DNA of 64,000 bases from Tepidanaerobacteraceae bacterium (GCA_024655905.1 JANLFP010000007.1:124001-188000); one strand, 5' to 3'. Positions 18,937 to 28,062 are shown, counted from the first letter of the stretch. Notes: generated from the sequence alone by a model not told the origin. Translations and numbers: made by a program.

Positions 18937-19827
18937 ATGGTTGATCAAAAGTTGACAAACAGGCTTGGCAGGGCTTTTACCATGTTGTGCGCGGGATTTA
19001 TCATCCTGACGACCCTTTCGATCATAGTATTCATTGCCTCAAAAGGTCTTTCAACTTTTATCGTAGACAGAGCGTCAATCAGGAACTTTTTATTGACCAC
19101 CGTATGGCGTCCGGACGCACCGAAATCCGAGGGAGGGCCGCTGATAGGGGCGTTGCCTTTCATAGCGGGTTCTGTTGCGGTATCGCTCCTTGCGCTTATC
19201 ATCATCGCCCCTTTTAGCATCGGCGTAGCCATTTTCATGTCGGAAATTTCACCTGCATGGGGTCGCAAAATTCTTCAGCCGGTAATTGAGGTTTTTGTTG
19301 GCATACCTTCTGTGGTTTACGGCTGGATAGGGCTCAGCGTGCTGGTGCCCTTCATCAGGAATCATATCGGAGGCCTGGGATTCAGCCTACTGGCAGGTTC
19401 CATAGTCCTCGCAATTATGATATTCCCCACCATAGCCAGTGTCTCCACTGACAGTTTGCAAACAATTTCAAGGGACATCAGAGAAGCATCGCTCGCTCTG
19501 GGAGCCACGCGATGGCAGACCATAAGGATGGTGCTTCTGCCCGCTGCTCTGCCTGGGATTCTGACCGGAGTGGTCCTTGGACTGGCGAGGGCTTTCGGAG
19601 AGGCACTGGCTGTGCAGATGGTTATAGGAAATGCCGTCAGGATGCCCGACTCGCTCCTGAAGCCGGTGCACACCATGACGAGCATAATAACCATGGAGAT
19701 GAGCAATACGGTGATGGGCACGGTATGGAATGACGCTCTATGGTCAATCGCACTGCTTTTGATGCTGATTTCTTTTATGTTTATCATGTTCATAAGGTTT
19801 ATTGAAAGCAGGGGGGCAGCAAAATGA
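18937..19827 (+). CDS. pstC: Phosphate ABC transporter permease PstC
   Basis: Inner-membrane permease of the high-affinity phosphate importer, about 296 residues with six predicted spans. The family's periplasmic/cytoplasmic landmarks include GALPFIAGSVAVSLLAL, VEVFVGIPSVVYGW and the ATPase-contact EAA loop 'E-A-S-L-A-L-G-A-T-R-W-Q-T'. ATG 18937 is chosen: AAAGGGG lies 7 bases upstream, and the earlier in-frame codon at 18883 overlaps the promoter region. It overlaps pstA by four bases. Neither pstS before it nor pstB after it is present, so the other subunits must be encoded elsewhere. The upstream PhoP-like array indicates induction by phosphate starvation. Confidence 0.95.
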   Translation: MVDQKLTNRLGRAFTMLCAGFIILTTLSIIVFIASKGLSTFIVDRASIRNFLLTTVWRPDAPKSEGGPLIGALPFIAGSVAVSLLALIIIAPFSIGVAIFMSEISPAWGRKILQPVIEVFVGIPSVVYGWIGLSVLVPFIRNHIGGLGFSLLAGSIVLAIMIFPTIASVSTDSLQTISRDIREASLALGATRWQTIRMVLLPAALPGILTGVVLGLARAFGEALAVQMVIGNAVRMPDSLLKPVHTMTSIITMEMSNTVMGTVWNDALWSIALLLMLISFMFIMFIRFIESRGAAK

Positions 19828-20711
19828 TAAACGCCAGAACGTCCGATAAAATCGCCACTTTTATTTTTTATGCCATGGCTGTTTCCGTTTCATTGATATT
19901 ATTGGCTCTGGTGGGATTCATCCTGTTCAACGGCTTGAGGGTGATCAACCTGCATTTTCTCACAAGCCCTCCCAGCGCTTTCAGAGCTGGTGGAGGCATA
20001 GGCCCGCAGATTTTCAACTCCTTTCTTATTCTGATTCTTACCATGATTTTTACCATACCGATAGGTCTGGGTGCGGGTATTTATCTTGCCGAATTTTCCA
20101 GAGAGAACCGGTGGACAAGAATTATCAGAATATGCACTGAGACGCTGGCCTCTCTTCCCTCAATAGTTATAGGGCTCTTCGGGCTGCTGTTTTTCGTCAC
20201 GGTTTTAAAATGGGGATTTTCCTTAATATCGGGCGCTCTGGCGCTTACGGTGCTCAATCTTCCGGTAATGACCAGGATATCTGAGGATACATTGAGAAGT
20301 GTCAAAAACGAATTGAGAGAAGCAAGCCTGGCTTTGGGAGCCACCCAGTGGCAGACAATAGTGCATGTGGTGCTGGTGGCCGCAATTCCGGGGCTAGTGA
20401 CGGGTGTTATTCTCACCGCAGGGCGTGTGTTCGGCGAAGCCGCAGCACTCCTGTATACTGCCGGCATAACCACGCCGCGCCTGCAATTTTACAGCTGGAA
20501 CCCTTTCAATTCAAATTCTCCTTTTTATTTATTCCGCCCCGCCGAGACTCTGGCAGTGCACATCTGGAAAGTCAACAGCGAGGGTTTGGCTCCTGATGCG
20601 AGGCAGATAGCCGATGGAGCTTCCGCAGTATTGATTATCATTGTACTTTTTTTCAATATAGCAGCACGATGGATGGCAAGACGGCTCTACAAAAAAACCA
20701 CAGGAATTTGA
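19824..20711 (+). CDS. pstA: Phosphate ABC transporter permease PstA
   Basis: Partner permease of PstC, 295 residues, six predicted spans. Conserved blocks: GPQIFNSFLILILTMIF, the 'G-I-Y-L-A-E-F' segment, ETLASLPSIVIGLFGLLFF and the EAA loop 'E-A-S-L-A-L-G-A-T-Q-W-Q-T'. Its ATG overlaps the pstC stop (ATGA), so the two are made together. A perfect terminator follows directly, confirming that the transcript ends without pstB. Confidence 0.95.
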   Translation: MINARTSDKIATFIFYAMAVSVSLILLALVGFILFNGLRVINLHFLTSPPSAFRAGGGIGPQIFNSFLILILTMIFTIPIGLGAGIYLAEFSRENRWTRIIRICTETLASLPSIVIGLFGLLFFVTVLKWGFSLISGALALTVLNLPVMTRISEDTLRSVKNELREASLALGATQWQTIVHVVLVAAIPGLVTGVILTAGRVFGEAAALLYTAGITTPRLQFYSWNPFNSNSPFYLFRPAETLAVHIWKVNSEGLAPDARQIADGASAVLIIIVLFFNIAARWMARRLYKKTTGI

Positions 20712-20738
20712 AACGGCTGGAAAAGCCGTTTTTCTTTA
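20711..20738 (+). terminator. Terminator after pstA
   Basis: AAACGGCT (20711-20718), loop GGAAA, AGCCGTTT (20724-20731), then TTCTTT. The arm overlaps the stop codon. Confidence 0.85.
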
Positions 20739-20826
20739 CACGCGGGTTCATAAATGATATAATTTTTCATGTCGATTGGGGCAAAATGCAAGTTGCGGCC
20801 GGGCGTATATAAAAAGGAGAACAATT

Positions 20827-22281
20827 ATGGGCCGAATAAATGCTTTTGCAAAGAAAAAGTATTTATTAACAGCAATGATTATAATTGCTTTTGTTCTTTT
20901 TTATGGGATCGGGGTCTTCGGATATTTCTATACAAATGTTGGATATGCTGTAAAAAGAAGCAGGGATAAATTATATACGGAACCCATTGAATTGGGTAAC
21001 AGGATATTGATCATCGCCCCCCATCCCGATGATGAAGATGTGGGTATGGGCGGCCTTATATATACTGAATTGTTGAATGGGAAAAAAATAAAGGTTGTGG
21101 TCGTCACAAACGGTGACGGATTTAAAAGGGCAGTAAAGGAGAACATCAAGCCAAAAAAAATACTGCCGGAAGACTATATCAAGCTCGGCCTCATAAGACA
21201 GCAGGAAACCGTAAATGCCATGAGGCACCTGGGCCTCTCGCAAGACGATATAATATTTTTGGGTTATGCCGACGGCAGCATTAAAAGCCTGTGGGAGCAG
21301 AATTGGGATTACGACAATCCTCATTTGAGCAGGAACGGCTACACCAAAACTCCATACGCTAACAGCTACGATAAAAATGCGGTTTACTGCGGCAAAAACC
21401 TTGTAAAAAACCTGTGGCAGATAATTGATGATTTTAAGCCCACCGATATTTTTTATCCGGATGCCGACGACATGCATTCCGACCACTGGGCTGTGGGCGC
21501 CTTTGTCAAGTACACCGTGGAATTGCACGATTACAAAGCCGGCATGTATTCCTATCTTGTCCATCATTATCAGTGGCCCGAGCCATGGGCGCTTCTGCCG
21601 GCAGCGGGGCTGTACCCTCCGCTTTCTTTGGAAAATGTGGGAACCAGATGGCACATCTACAGGATAAACCAGGAAGCGGAAAAAGCCAAAGAAAAAGCGA
21701 TTAGGGAGTACAGGTCCCAGTTCAAGATTATGGGTGCGTTTCTGGATGCCTTTGTCAGGAGGAATGAACTTTTCGGAACGTATGAAGATGGATGCTATAA
21801 ATATGTGGATGCAGTGCCCGATTTTAAATATGGTAGGGAACTGCCCTATAAAGTGGTTTATTCAAGCATCATGGACAATCCGCTGCTCAGGCTGGAGGGC
21901 AGCGACGATTTAAAAGCTCTCGGAATGGTACGCACTAAAGGCAATTACTTTTTTGCAATCGAGACCCGCGGCAATGCTGCAAAAAATACCGATTATATCT
22001 TCAATGCGCTGTTCTTGTATAAAGACAAGGATTCTGCAAGGTTGAAAATATTTATAAGGAATTTCAAGGCAACGGCGGTTATGGAGAACGATGAGGGCGT
22101 TTTTTTCAAGCAGCCGCTCGAGGTAAATGTTTATAAAAACAGGATATGGTTTTCCATTTCTTCAGAACATATCGGTGATCCGCAGAAGTTTTTTTTAAAC
22201 GCTGTTACTTCCACGAACGGGAGATATGTAGACAAAACGGCCTGGAGAATGGTAAAGCCGGAGGCCGAAATAGGGAATTAA
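20827..22281 (+). CDS. Membrane-anchored PIG-L (LmbE-like) deacetylase
   Basis: 484-residue protein with one N-terminal membrane span (about 11-33), then a PIG-L/LmbE zinc deacetylase domain. The metal motif is IIAPHPDDEDVGMGG; further ligands and active-site residues are in the 'D-D-M-H-S-D-H-W' block. The family removes acetyl groups from N-acetylglucosamine moieties. Orientation suggests an extracellular catalytic domain acting on envelope glycans (inference). The last ~150 residues match nothing I recognise. ATG 20827 follows AAGGAG. It lies alone between pstA and aroC. Confidence 0.88.
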   Translation: MGRINAFAKKKYLLTAMIIIAFVLFYGIGVFGYFYTNVGYAVKRSRDKLYTEPIELGNRILIIAPHPDDEDVGMGGLIYTELLNGKKIKVVVVTNGDGFKRAVKENIKPKKILPEDYIKLGLIRQQETVNAMRHLGLSQDDIIFLGYADGSIKSLWEQNWDYDNPHLSRNGYTKTPYANSYDKNAVYCGKNLVKNLWQIIDDFKPTDIFYPDADDMHSDHWAVGAFVKYTVELHDYKAGMYSYLVHHYQWPEPWALLPAAGLYPPLSLENVGTRWHIYRINQEAEKAKEKAIREYRSQFKIMGAFLDAFVRRNELFGTYEDGCYKYVDAVPDFKYGRELPYKVVYSSIMDNPLLRLEGSDDLKALGMVRTKGNYFFAIETRGNAAKNTDYIFNALFLYKDKDSARLKIFIRNFKATAVMENDEGVFFKQPLEVNVYKNRIWFSISSEHIGDPQKFFLNAVTSTNGRYVDKTAWRMVKPEAEIGN

Positions 22282-22333
22282 AATTCGGGACGCGGGCGAA
22301 GCTTGTTACAAGCAAAACACGGAGGGGTAGACA

Positions 22334-23482
22334 ATGTTGAGGTATTTAACGGCGGGCGAGTCCCACGGCAAAGCCCTGGTGGCTGTGATAGAGGGGCTGC
22401 CGGCAAACCTTGGGATAAGCGAAGATTCAATAAACAGGGAGCTCCTGAGGCGCAGGCAGGGTTACGGCAGAGGCGGTAGAATGCAGATAGAAAAGGATGA
22501 GGTGGAAATCCTCAGCGGCATTGCAAATGGCAGAACAACAGGAAGCCCCCTTGCTCTCATGATAAAGAATCTGGACTATGACAACTGGAAGGACAGAAAA
22601 GTGCCTCCTGTCACAATGCCCAGGCCGGGTCACGGAGACCTGGCGGGAATCTTAAAGTATAATCAGGATGACATAAGAAATGTGCTTGAAAGGGCGAGCG
22701 CCAGGGAAACCGCTGCCAGGGTGGCGGTGGGAGCCGTGGCAAAACAGCTTCTGGCAGTATTCGGAATTCGCATAATGAGCCATGTGGTTTCCATTGGAGG
22801 CGTGAGCTTAACTGACGTGAGCTACTCCATCGAGGTCCTGGCCGGAGCCGATCGGTCCCCTGTGCGGTGCATAGATGAGCCGATTTCAAAAAAGATGATG
22901 GAGGCCATAGATGAAGCGAAGGCCCGGGGGGATTCACTTGGAGGCGTGTTTGAAGTGGTGGCTTACAATGTCCCTGTGGGGCTTGGCAGCCATGTGCAAT
23001 GGGATCGCAAGCTGGACGGGCTCATTGCACAGAGCTTTATGAGCATTCAGGCCATAAAAGGGGTAGAGATAGGCCTGGGCTTTGAAGCGGCTCAGAGGAG
23101 CGGTTCAGAAGTCCATGACGAGATTTTTTATGATGAAGGAAAGGGATATTACCGCAGAACCAACAACGCAGGAGGGTTGGAGGCGGGTATGACCAATGGA
23201 TGCCCGGTGGTGGTGCGGGCTGCCATGAAACCCATACCCACTCTGTATAAACCCCTCAGAAGTGTGGATGTCAAAACAAAAGAGCCCGTCTGCGCCAGCA
23301 TCGAGCGCTCCGACATTTGTGCCGTTCCTGCCGCCAGTATTGTGGGAGAAGCCGCCCTAGCTTGGGTTCTAGCCGGAGCTGCTGTGGAAAAGTTCGGCGG
23401 AGACAGCATTGAGGAAATGAATAATAATTTTGAAAACTATAAATTTCAACTGATGAATGCCGGTTGCCGGATTGATAATTGA
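22334..23482 (+). CDS. aroC: Chorismate synthase
   Basis: Last enzyme of the shikimate pathway: EPSP to chorismate with reduced FMN. 382 residues. Signatures: [17 protein letters not shown] at the N-terminus, the FMN/phosphate-binding [12 protein letters not shown], '[10 protein letters not shown]' and [12 protein letters not shown]. Start ATG 22334 follows GGAGGGG. aroB follows within 30 bases, forming a small aromatic operon; the order aroC-aroB is compact and no other aro genes are in the window. Confidence 0.97.
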   Translation: MLRYLTAGESHGKALVAVIEGLPANLGISEDSINRELLRRRQGYGRGGRMQIEKDEVEILSGIANGRTTGSPLALMIKNLDYDNWKDRKVPPVTMPRPGHGDLAGILKYNQDDIRNVLERASARETAARVAVGAVAKQLLAVFGIRIMSHVVSIGGVSLTDVSYSIEVLAGADRSPVRCIDEPISKKMMEAIDEAKARGDSLGGVFEVVAYNVPVGLGSHVQWDRKLDGLIAQSFMSIQAIKGVEIGLGFEAAQRSGSEVHDEIFYDEGKGYYRRTNNAGGLEAGMTNGCPVVVRAAMKPIPTLYKPLRSVDVKTKEPVCASIERSDICAVPAASIVGEAALAWVLAGAAVEKFGGDSIEEMNNNFENYKFQLMNAGCRIDN

Positions 23483-23511
23483 TTTGATGAATGAAGGGCG
23501 GAGAGCGAATT

Positions 23512-24588
23512 ATGGAACAAATTGCGCTAAACCTGGGCGAGAGGTCATACAAAATAATTATAGCGGATGGAATATTGGATGATATCGGCTATATCATAAA
23601 ACGGCAATTTTCCTGGAAAAAGATTATGATTATTACCGATAGCAATGTGTCAAAATTATATGCCGGAAGGGTGGCAGCCAGCCTGGAAAATGCAGGGCTT
23701 CAGGCCTTTGTGGAAGAAATTCCTGCGGGCGAATCCAGCAAATCCCTGGCCAGGGCGGAAGAGCTTTATAATGCGGCTCTCGACTGCAGGCTGGACAGGA
23801 ACTCGGCCATTATGGCGCTGGGTGGCGGCGTTGTAGGGGACCTGGCGGGGTTTATCGCGGCAACATACATGAGGGGCATCGCCTGCATACAGGTTCCGAC
23901 CACGCTTCTTGCCCAGGTGGACAGCAGTGTGGGCGGCAAGGTGGCAGTGAATCTGCAAAGGGCCAAGAATATAGTCGGAGCCTTTTATCAGCCTTCTCTG
24001 GTAGTCATAGATTCGTCCGTGCTGTCTAGTCTTCCTGACAGAGAATTTAGAGAAGGCCTGGCCGAGGTCATAAAATACGGCGTTATAAAAGATGCGGGAT
24101 TTTTCCGATGGCTGGAGGAAAATGCGAGCAGGCTTAGACTAAGCAGCAGCGACCTTGTTTATGCCATAAAGCGGTCGTGTGAAATAAAGGCCGGGGTAGT
24201 ATCCCAAGATGAAACCGAACAGGGGATTCGCAGGATTTTGAATTACGGCCACACCGTCGGGCATGCGCTGGAGACGATTTTCGGCTACGGCACTCTGCTG
24301 CACGGCGAGGCGGTGGCTCTGGGAATGGTTTTTGAGGCAAGGATAGCCCTGCTGCGGGGGATCATCGACGAAAGGACCTTTTTGCGCATTGAAGGCATGG
24401 TAAGGTCGGCGGTGCCAGTTGTTATGCCATATGAACCCGATCGGGACCGCCTTATCGAAATTATGAGCCTGGATAAAAAGAATTTGAACGAAAAAATAGT
24501 TTTCATACTGCCTGAAACTCTGGGCAGGGTCGGTGTTTATACCGATGTGACAAAAGAAGAAATTTTACAGGCTTTTACCATTGGATGA
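23512..24588 (+). CDS. aroB: 3-dehydroquinate synthase
   Basis: Converts DAHP to 3-dehydroquinate using NAD and a divalent metal. The NAD-binding part has ALGGGVVGDLAGFIAATYMRG, substrate residues lie in VDSSVGGKVAVN, and metal ligands in 'E-G-L-A-E-V-I-K-Y-G' and NYGHTVGHALE / LLHGEAVALGM. ATG 23512 is chosen over 23491: it has GGCGGAGAG in front and yields MEQIALNLGERSY. About 358 residues, usual length. It is the second gene after aroC. Confidence 0.97.
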   Translation: MEQIALNLGERSYKIIIADGILDDIGYIIKRQFSWKKIMIITDSNVSKLYAGRVAASLENAGLQAFVEEIPAGESSKSLARAEELYNAALDCRLDRNSAIMALGGGVVGDLAGFIAATYMRGIACIQVPTTLLAQVDSSVGGKVAVNLQRAKNIVGAFYQPSLVVIDSSVLSSLPDREFREGLAEVIKYGVIKDAGFFRWLEENASRLRLSSSDLVYAIKRSCEIKAGVVSQDETEQGIRRILNYGHTVGHALETIFGYGTLLHGEAVALGMVFEARIALLRGIIDERTFLRIEGMVRSAVPVVMPYEPDRDRLIEIMSLDKKNLNEKIVFILPETLGRVGVYTDVTKEEILQAFTIG

Positions 24589-24631
24589 TGCCCAAATACT
24601 GTTGAAACTTGCCGCTTTCAAGAATATTACT

Positions 24632-24653
24632 GAGCTCTTGGGCTCTTTTTTTA
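24632..24653 (+). terminator. Terminator after aroB
   Basis: GAGCT pairs with GGCTC around CTTG, followed by seven T. The following 24654-24903 is very AT-rich and holds no gene I can support. Confidence 0.6.
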
Positions 24654-24903
24654 TGCTTTTTTGAACAATTCCGGTTAAACCAATCTTGTCAAGGGAAAGT
24701 CCGCAGCAAATCCTTTTTTCGGCAATTCAGCTTATTTAAATTAAAAAAAATTAAGAAAAAAACATGCAGGAATTTATTATTCAATATTATATATAATTGT
24801 GAATGCAAAGTGCTATATTATATTTAACAAATATGAAGCATGAAGCTATATTTATTAAAAATAATATATTCAAATTTTAATTTGTCAGGCAGGAATACTT
24901 TTT

Positions 24904-24979
24904 ATTATGTAGAATAAATATATAGTATAGCACATTTAAACAAATATTATATATCATATGTCGTGACATTCTACATAAT
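24904..24979 (+). promoter_or_regulatory. Perfect 12-bp inverted repeat before the FBP aldolase/phosphatase gene
   Basis: ATTATGTAGAAT at 24904-24915 and its exact reverse complement ATTCTACATAAT at 24968-24979 enclose an AT-rich promoter-like stretch. The second copy ends one base before the ribosome site GGGAGG. It may be a paired operator or, if transcribed, a stem holding the ribosome site. Confidence 0.55.
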
Positions 24980-24993
24980 TGGGAGGTATTTCG

Positions 24994-26082
24994 ATGAGCG
25001 AAAAAATCACATTGTCGGTAATCAAGGCCGACATCGGAGGATTTGTGGGCCACAGCAGCGTCCATCCGGAACTTCTGCAGGAAGCCGAGGAGTCTCTGGC
25101 GAAAAAAGGCGAAGGTTTGCTGGAAGACTTCAAAGTAACGAGCGTGGGCGACGACATCAACCTTATCATGACCCACAGGCAGGGCGCGGACGACGAAAGC
25201 ATACACAAGCTGGCATGGGACACCTTCCTCGCGTGCACTCAAATTGCGAGGAAGCTGAAGCTGTACGGAGCCGGGCAGGATTTGCTCACGGATGCATTTT
25301 CCGGAAATATTAAAGGCATGGGGCCCGGAGTGGCGGAGATGGAATTTGAGGAGCGGCCCAGCGAACCCGTTATAGTTTTCATGGCCGACAAGACAGAGCC
25401 CGGAGCTTGGAATCTTCCGCTTTATAAAATGTTTGCAGACCCGTTCAATACCATTGGCCTGGTAATAGATCCCAAAATGCATGAAGGTTTTGTGTTTGAG
25501 ATTCTCGACCTGATTGAAAATAAGAAAGTGACTTTTTCCTGTCCGGAGGAACTATACGATATGCTGGTGTTTCTGGGGGCGGCCAACAGGTTCGCGGTCA
25601 GGGCCGTTTATCGCAAAGACGGCGAAATAGCTGCGGCGTCGACCACTCAGAGGATGAATCTCATGGCGGGCAGGTATGTGGGAAAGGACGATCCCGTGCT
25701 TTTGGTGCGCTGCCAGAACGGATTGCCGGCTGTGGGGGAAGCCCTGGAACCCTTCGCCAATCCGCACCTGGTGGCGGGCTGGATGCGCGGTTCTCATTTT
25801 GGGCCGATGGTCCCCGTCTCTCAGAAAGAATCGACTCCCACGCGCTTTGACGGGCCTCCTAGGGTCATCGCGCTGGGATTCCAGCTTGCCGGGGGAAAGC
25901 TTATCGGTCCTCAGGACTTTTTTGCCGATATGGCTTACGACAGGGCAAGACAGAAAGCTCTGGAAATAGCCGATTATCTGCGCAGCATGGGTCCGTTCGA
26001 ACCCCACAGGCTTCCCCTGGATGAAATGGAATACACCACCATGCCTCAGGTTATGGAAAGGTTGAAAGACAGGTTCAAATGA
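24994..26082 (+). CDS. Bifunctional fructose-1,6-bisphosphate aldolase/phosphatase (archaeal type)
   Basis: Single enzyme that condenses DHAP with glyceraldehyde 3-phosphate and dephosphorylates the product to fructose 6-phosphate, making gluconeogenesis one-way. It is known from archaea and deep-branching or thermophilic bacteria. 362 residues. N-terminal SVIKADIGGFVGHSSVHPE and SVGDDINLIMTH carry metal ligands; 'G-R-Y-V-G-K-D-D-P' supplies the Tyr (228) and Schiff-base Lys (231) pair spaced as in characterised enzymes; MRGSHFGPMVPVS is also typical. ATG 24994 follows GGGAGG. Monocistronic, with a terminator at 26098. Confidence 0.95.
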   Translation: MSEKITLSVIKADIGGFVGHSSVHPELLQEAEESLAKKGEGLLEDFKVTSVGDDINLIMTHRQGADDESIHKLAWDTFLACTQIARKLKLYGAGQDLLTDAFSGNIKGMGPGVAEMEFEERPSEPVIVFMADKTEPGAWNLPLYKMFADPFNTIGLVIDPKMHEGFVFEILDLIENKKVTFSCPEELYDMLVFLGAANRFAVRAVYRKDGEIAAASTTQRMNLMAGRYVGKDDPVLLVRCQNGLPAVGEALEPFANPHLVAGWMRGSHFGPMVPVSQKESTPTRFDGPPRVIALGFQLAGGKLIGPQDFFADMAYDRARQKALEIADYLRSMGPFEPHRLPLDEMEYTTMPQVMERLKDRFK

Positions 26083-26097
26083 AGCCAAACTGAATCC

Positions 26098-26121
26098 GGC
26101 AGGAGCGCGCCTCCTGCCTTT
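26098..26121 (+). terminator. Terminator after the FBP aldolase/phosphatase gene
   Basis: GGCAGGAG (26098-26105), loop CGCGC, CTCCTGCC (26111-26118), then TTTG. Confidence 0.65.
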
Positions 26122-26232
26122 GCAATATTTGAAAACAAAAACAATATGCTTAATCGATGAAAGCATATTTATAAAAAATATTTTATAAATCTTTCACAAA
26201 AAGAAGGAATTTTATATTTATTGTAGAAATAA

Positions 26233-26400
26233 TATAATATTCAAACTGGGTAACCCAGTATACCGACAGGGCTACTCAGTACACTATACAAAAAAGGGGG
26301 GAGGAAAAAATGCGTTCATGCGTGACGGGAGACGGGTCCGTATGAACGGCTGAAAAATTCGTTGCCGCCTCGAACGCAATGTGATTGAACTAACAATCAA
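26233..26400 (+). promoter_or_regulatory. Long structured leader of the NSS transporter gene
   Basis: A TATAAT at 26233-26238 would start transcription near the perfect hairpin ACTGGGT-A-ACCCAGT (26245-26259). Downstream, TGCGTTC (26311-26317) can pair with GAACGCA (26372-26378), enclosing further G-rich and C-rich pairing segments; an 11-codon ORF with a strong ribosome site lies inside. It resembles no riboswitch class that I can identify (not glycine, SAM-I, T-box or c-di-GMP). A cis-regulatory RNA is possible. Confidence 0.4.
26310..26345 (+). CDS. Possible 11-codon leader peptide
   Basis: ATG 26310 stands 5 bases after an unusually strong ribosome site, GGGGGGAGG (26296-26304), and is followed by ten sense codons and TGA (26343-26345); product MRSCVTGDGSV. 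Its first codons form one arm of the 7-bp stem that spans the leader, so ribosome movement would open the stem. Function is inferred only from layout. Confidence 0.3.
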   Translation: MRSCVTGDGSV

Positions 26401-26422
26401 TTAAAGCAGAGGAGGTTAATGT

Positions 26423-27925
26423 ATGGCCGAAAAACGCGAACAATGGGGCAGCCGTTTGGGATTTATAGCTGCATCCCTCGGAATGGCTGTGGGCACCGGC
26501 AATATCTGGAGATTTCCGCGGGTGGCGGGAACAAATGACGGTGGAGCTTTCCTGGTAGCATATCTGGTGGCAAACCTCGCATGGGCGGTGCCGCTTATGA
26601 TGATGGAACTTTCCATGGGCAAAACCACCAGATTTGGGACCATTGGAGCGTTCAGGAACTGGCTTGGCCGCGAAAAGACCTGGATGGGAGCCTGGGTAGG
26701 ATTTACATGTCTGGGCATAATGTTTTACTATTCTGTTATCCTCGGTTGGGCTCTCAGGTATTTCACCTTTGCCGTAAGCGGTGCCATCCACAAGGGGATG
26801 GATTCAGAAGCGTTATGGAATGGATTTATTAATACTCCTTCGCAGACCATAATGTTCCATCTAATTGCGATGTTGATCGGAGGATATATCGTATACCGCG
26901 GCGTCCAGGGAGGGCTCGAACTCGCAAATAAGATAATGATCCCGACATTGTTTGTCTGCCTGATAATATCCGCAGTATGGGCCATATCCAAACCGGGCGC
27001 CATAGTGGGATTGGATTACCTCTTCGTACCCAAGTGGGGTTCTCTGGGCAACCCCAATGTATGGCTGAATGCCTTTACACAATCTGCATGGTCTACGGGG
27101 GCTGGCTGGGCGCTGATGCTGACATATGCCGTCTATATGAAGGAAAATGAGGATATAGGCGTCAACAGCTTTATGATAGTTCTGGGCGACGCATCGGCGG
27201 CAATCCTTGCAGCCATGTCGGTGCTGCCCACGGTTTTCGCCCTTTCTCCTTCCCCCGATAAAGCGGTTGAAGCTTTGAAAGCCGGAAATACCGGTTTGAC
27301 ATTCATATATCTGGCAAAATTATTCCCGACCATGCCGGGCGGAATGCTTGTCGCTTCGCTTTTCTTCCTCGCGCTGGCTCTTGCGGCGCTTTCATCGCTG
27401 CTGCCTATGATTGAAGTTGGCGTGCGCAATTTCATGGATGCTGGCTTTGACAGGAAGAAAGCTACTCTGATTATTTGCATAGGCGGATTTTTGCTCGGTG
27501 TTCCTTCGGCTTATAAAGTAGACTTCCTCAACAATCAGGATATGGTATGGGGCGTAGGACTCCTTATCAGCGGTCTGATGTTCGCATACGCCGCATATAA
27601 GTATGGCATAGACCGCGTCAGAAATGAAATCATAAATAAAACCAGCGACATATATGTCGGCAAGTGGTGGAACTATTGCATCAGCCTATTCCCCGTGATG
27701 TTTGCTTTCATATTCGGATGGTGGATCTGGCAGGCGATTACATGGTATCCAAATACGTGGTGGAATCCTATGGAGGTATACAGCCCCGGTACGATGGTTG
27801 TTCAATGGGTGATATCTGCCATTATTTGGATTGCCCTGAACAACTGGCTTGCTAATTGGATTAAAGGCACCTCTCCCCAACTTTTGGCCATGAATGCAGG
27901 TGCAAGCATTAAGGGGGGAAAATAA
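26423..27925 (+). CDS. Sodium-dependent NSS-family amino acid transporter (MetP-like)
   Basis: Sodium-coupled symporter of the neurotransmitter:sodium family, 500 residues with about 12 membrane spans. The Na/substrate site is visible in span 1, LGMAVGTGNIWRFPRVAGTN, with more family blocks in W-A-V-P-L-M-M-M-E-L and in span 6-8. The tiny gene directly after it encodes a MetS-like subunit, as in the Corynebacterium methionine/alanine importer MetPS, so methionine or a small neutral amino acid is the likely substrate (inference). ATG 26423 follows AGGAGG. A long leader upstream suggests regulation. Confidence 0.93.
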   Translation: MAEKREQWGSRLGFIAASLGMAVGTGNIWRFPRVAGTNDGGAFLVAYLVANLAWAVPLMMMELSMGKTTRFGTIGAFRNWLGREKTWMGAWVGFTCLGIMFYYSVILGWALRYFTFAVSGAIHKGMDSEALWNGFINTPSQTIMFHLIAMLIGGYIVYRGVQGGLELANKIMIPTLFVCLIISAVWAISKPGAIVGLDYLFVPKWGSLGNPNVWLNAFTQSAWSTGAGWALMLTYAVYMKENEDIGVNSFMIVLGDASAAILAAMSVLPTVFALSPSPDKAVEALKAGNTGLTFIYLAKLFPTMPGGMLVASLFFLALALAALSSLLPMIEVGVRNFMDAGFDRKKATLIICIGGFLLGVPSAYKVDFLNNQDMVWGVGLLISGLMFAYAAYKYGIDRVRNEIINKTSDIYVGKWWNYCISLFPVMFAFIFGWWIWQAITWYPNTWWNPMEVYSPGTMVVQWVISAIIWIALNNWLANWIKGTSPQLLAMNAGASIKGGK

Positions 27926-28039
27926 ATGGCAGCTCAAACAATAATATGGATGTTAATAATGCTGGTAATATATTTTGGAGGATTTGCGTATTTTGCAAAT
28001 ATTGCCGCCTCGAAGGAAAAGACCAAGTCGCAGGAATAA
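27926..28039 (+). CDS. metS: MetS-like NSS transporter small subunit (37 residues)
   Basis: Very short gene whose ATG (27926) touches the stop of the transporter gene and whose ribosome site AGGGGGG (27912-27918) lies inside it. The product is one membrane helix (about residues 5-26, TIIWMLIMLVIYFGGFAYF) with a short charged tail ending K-T-K-S-Q-E. This matches the small subunit that the MetP-type NSS transporters need for activity. It is followed by a terminator, so the pair forms a complete operon. Confidence 0.82.
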   Translation: MAAQTIIWMLIMLVIYFGGFAYFANIAASKEKTKSQE

Positions 28040-28062
28040 AAATAAACAGTGAGAATTTCATG

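Noticed and set aside
24609-24827. 72-residue open frame after aroB
   Set aside because: Lies over the aroB terminator in AT-rich DNA; composition is low-complexity Lys/Leu/Phe with no ribosome site.
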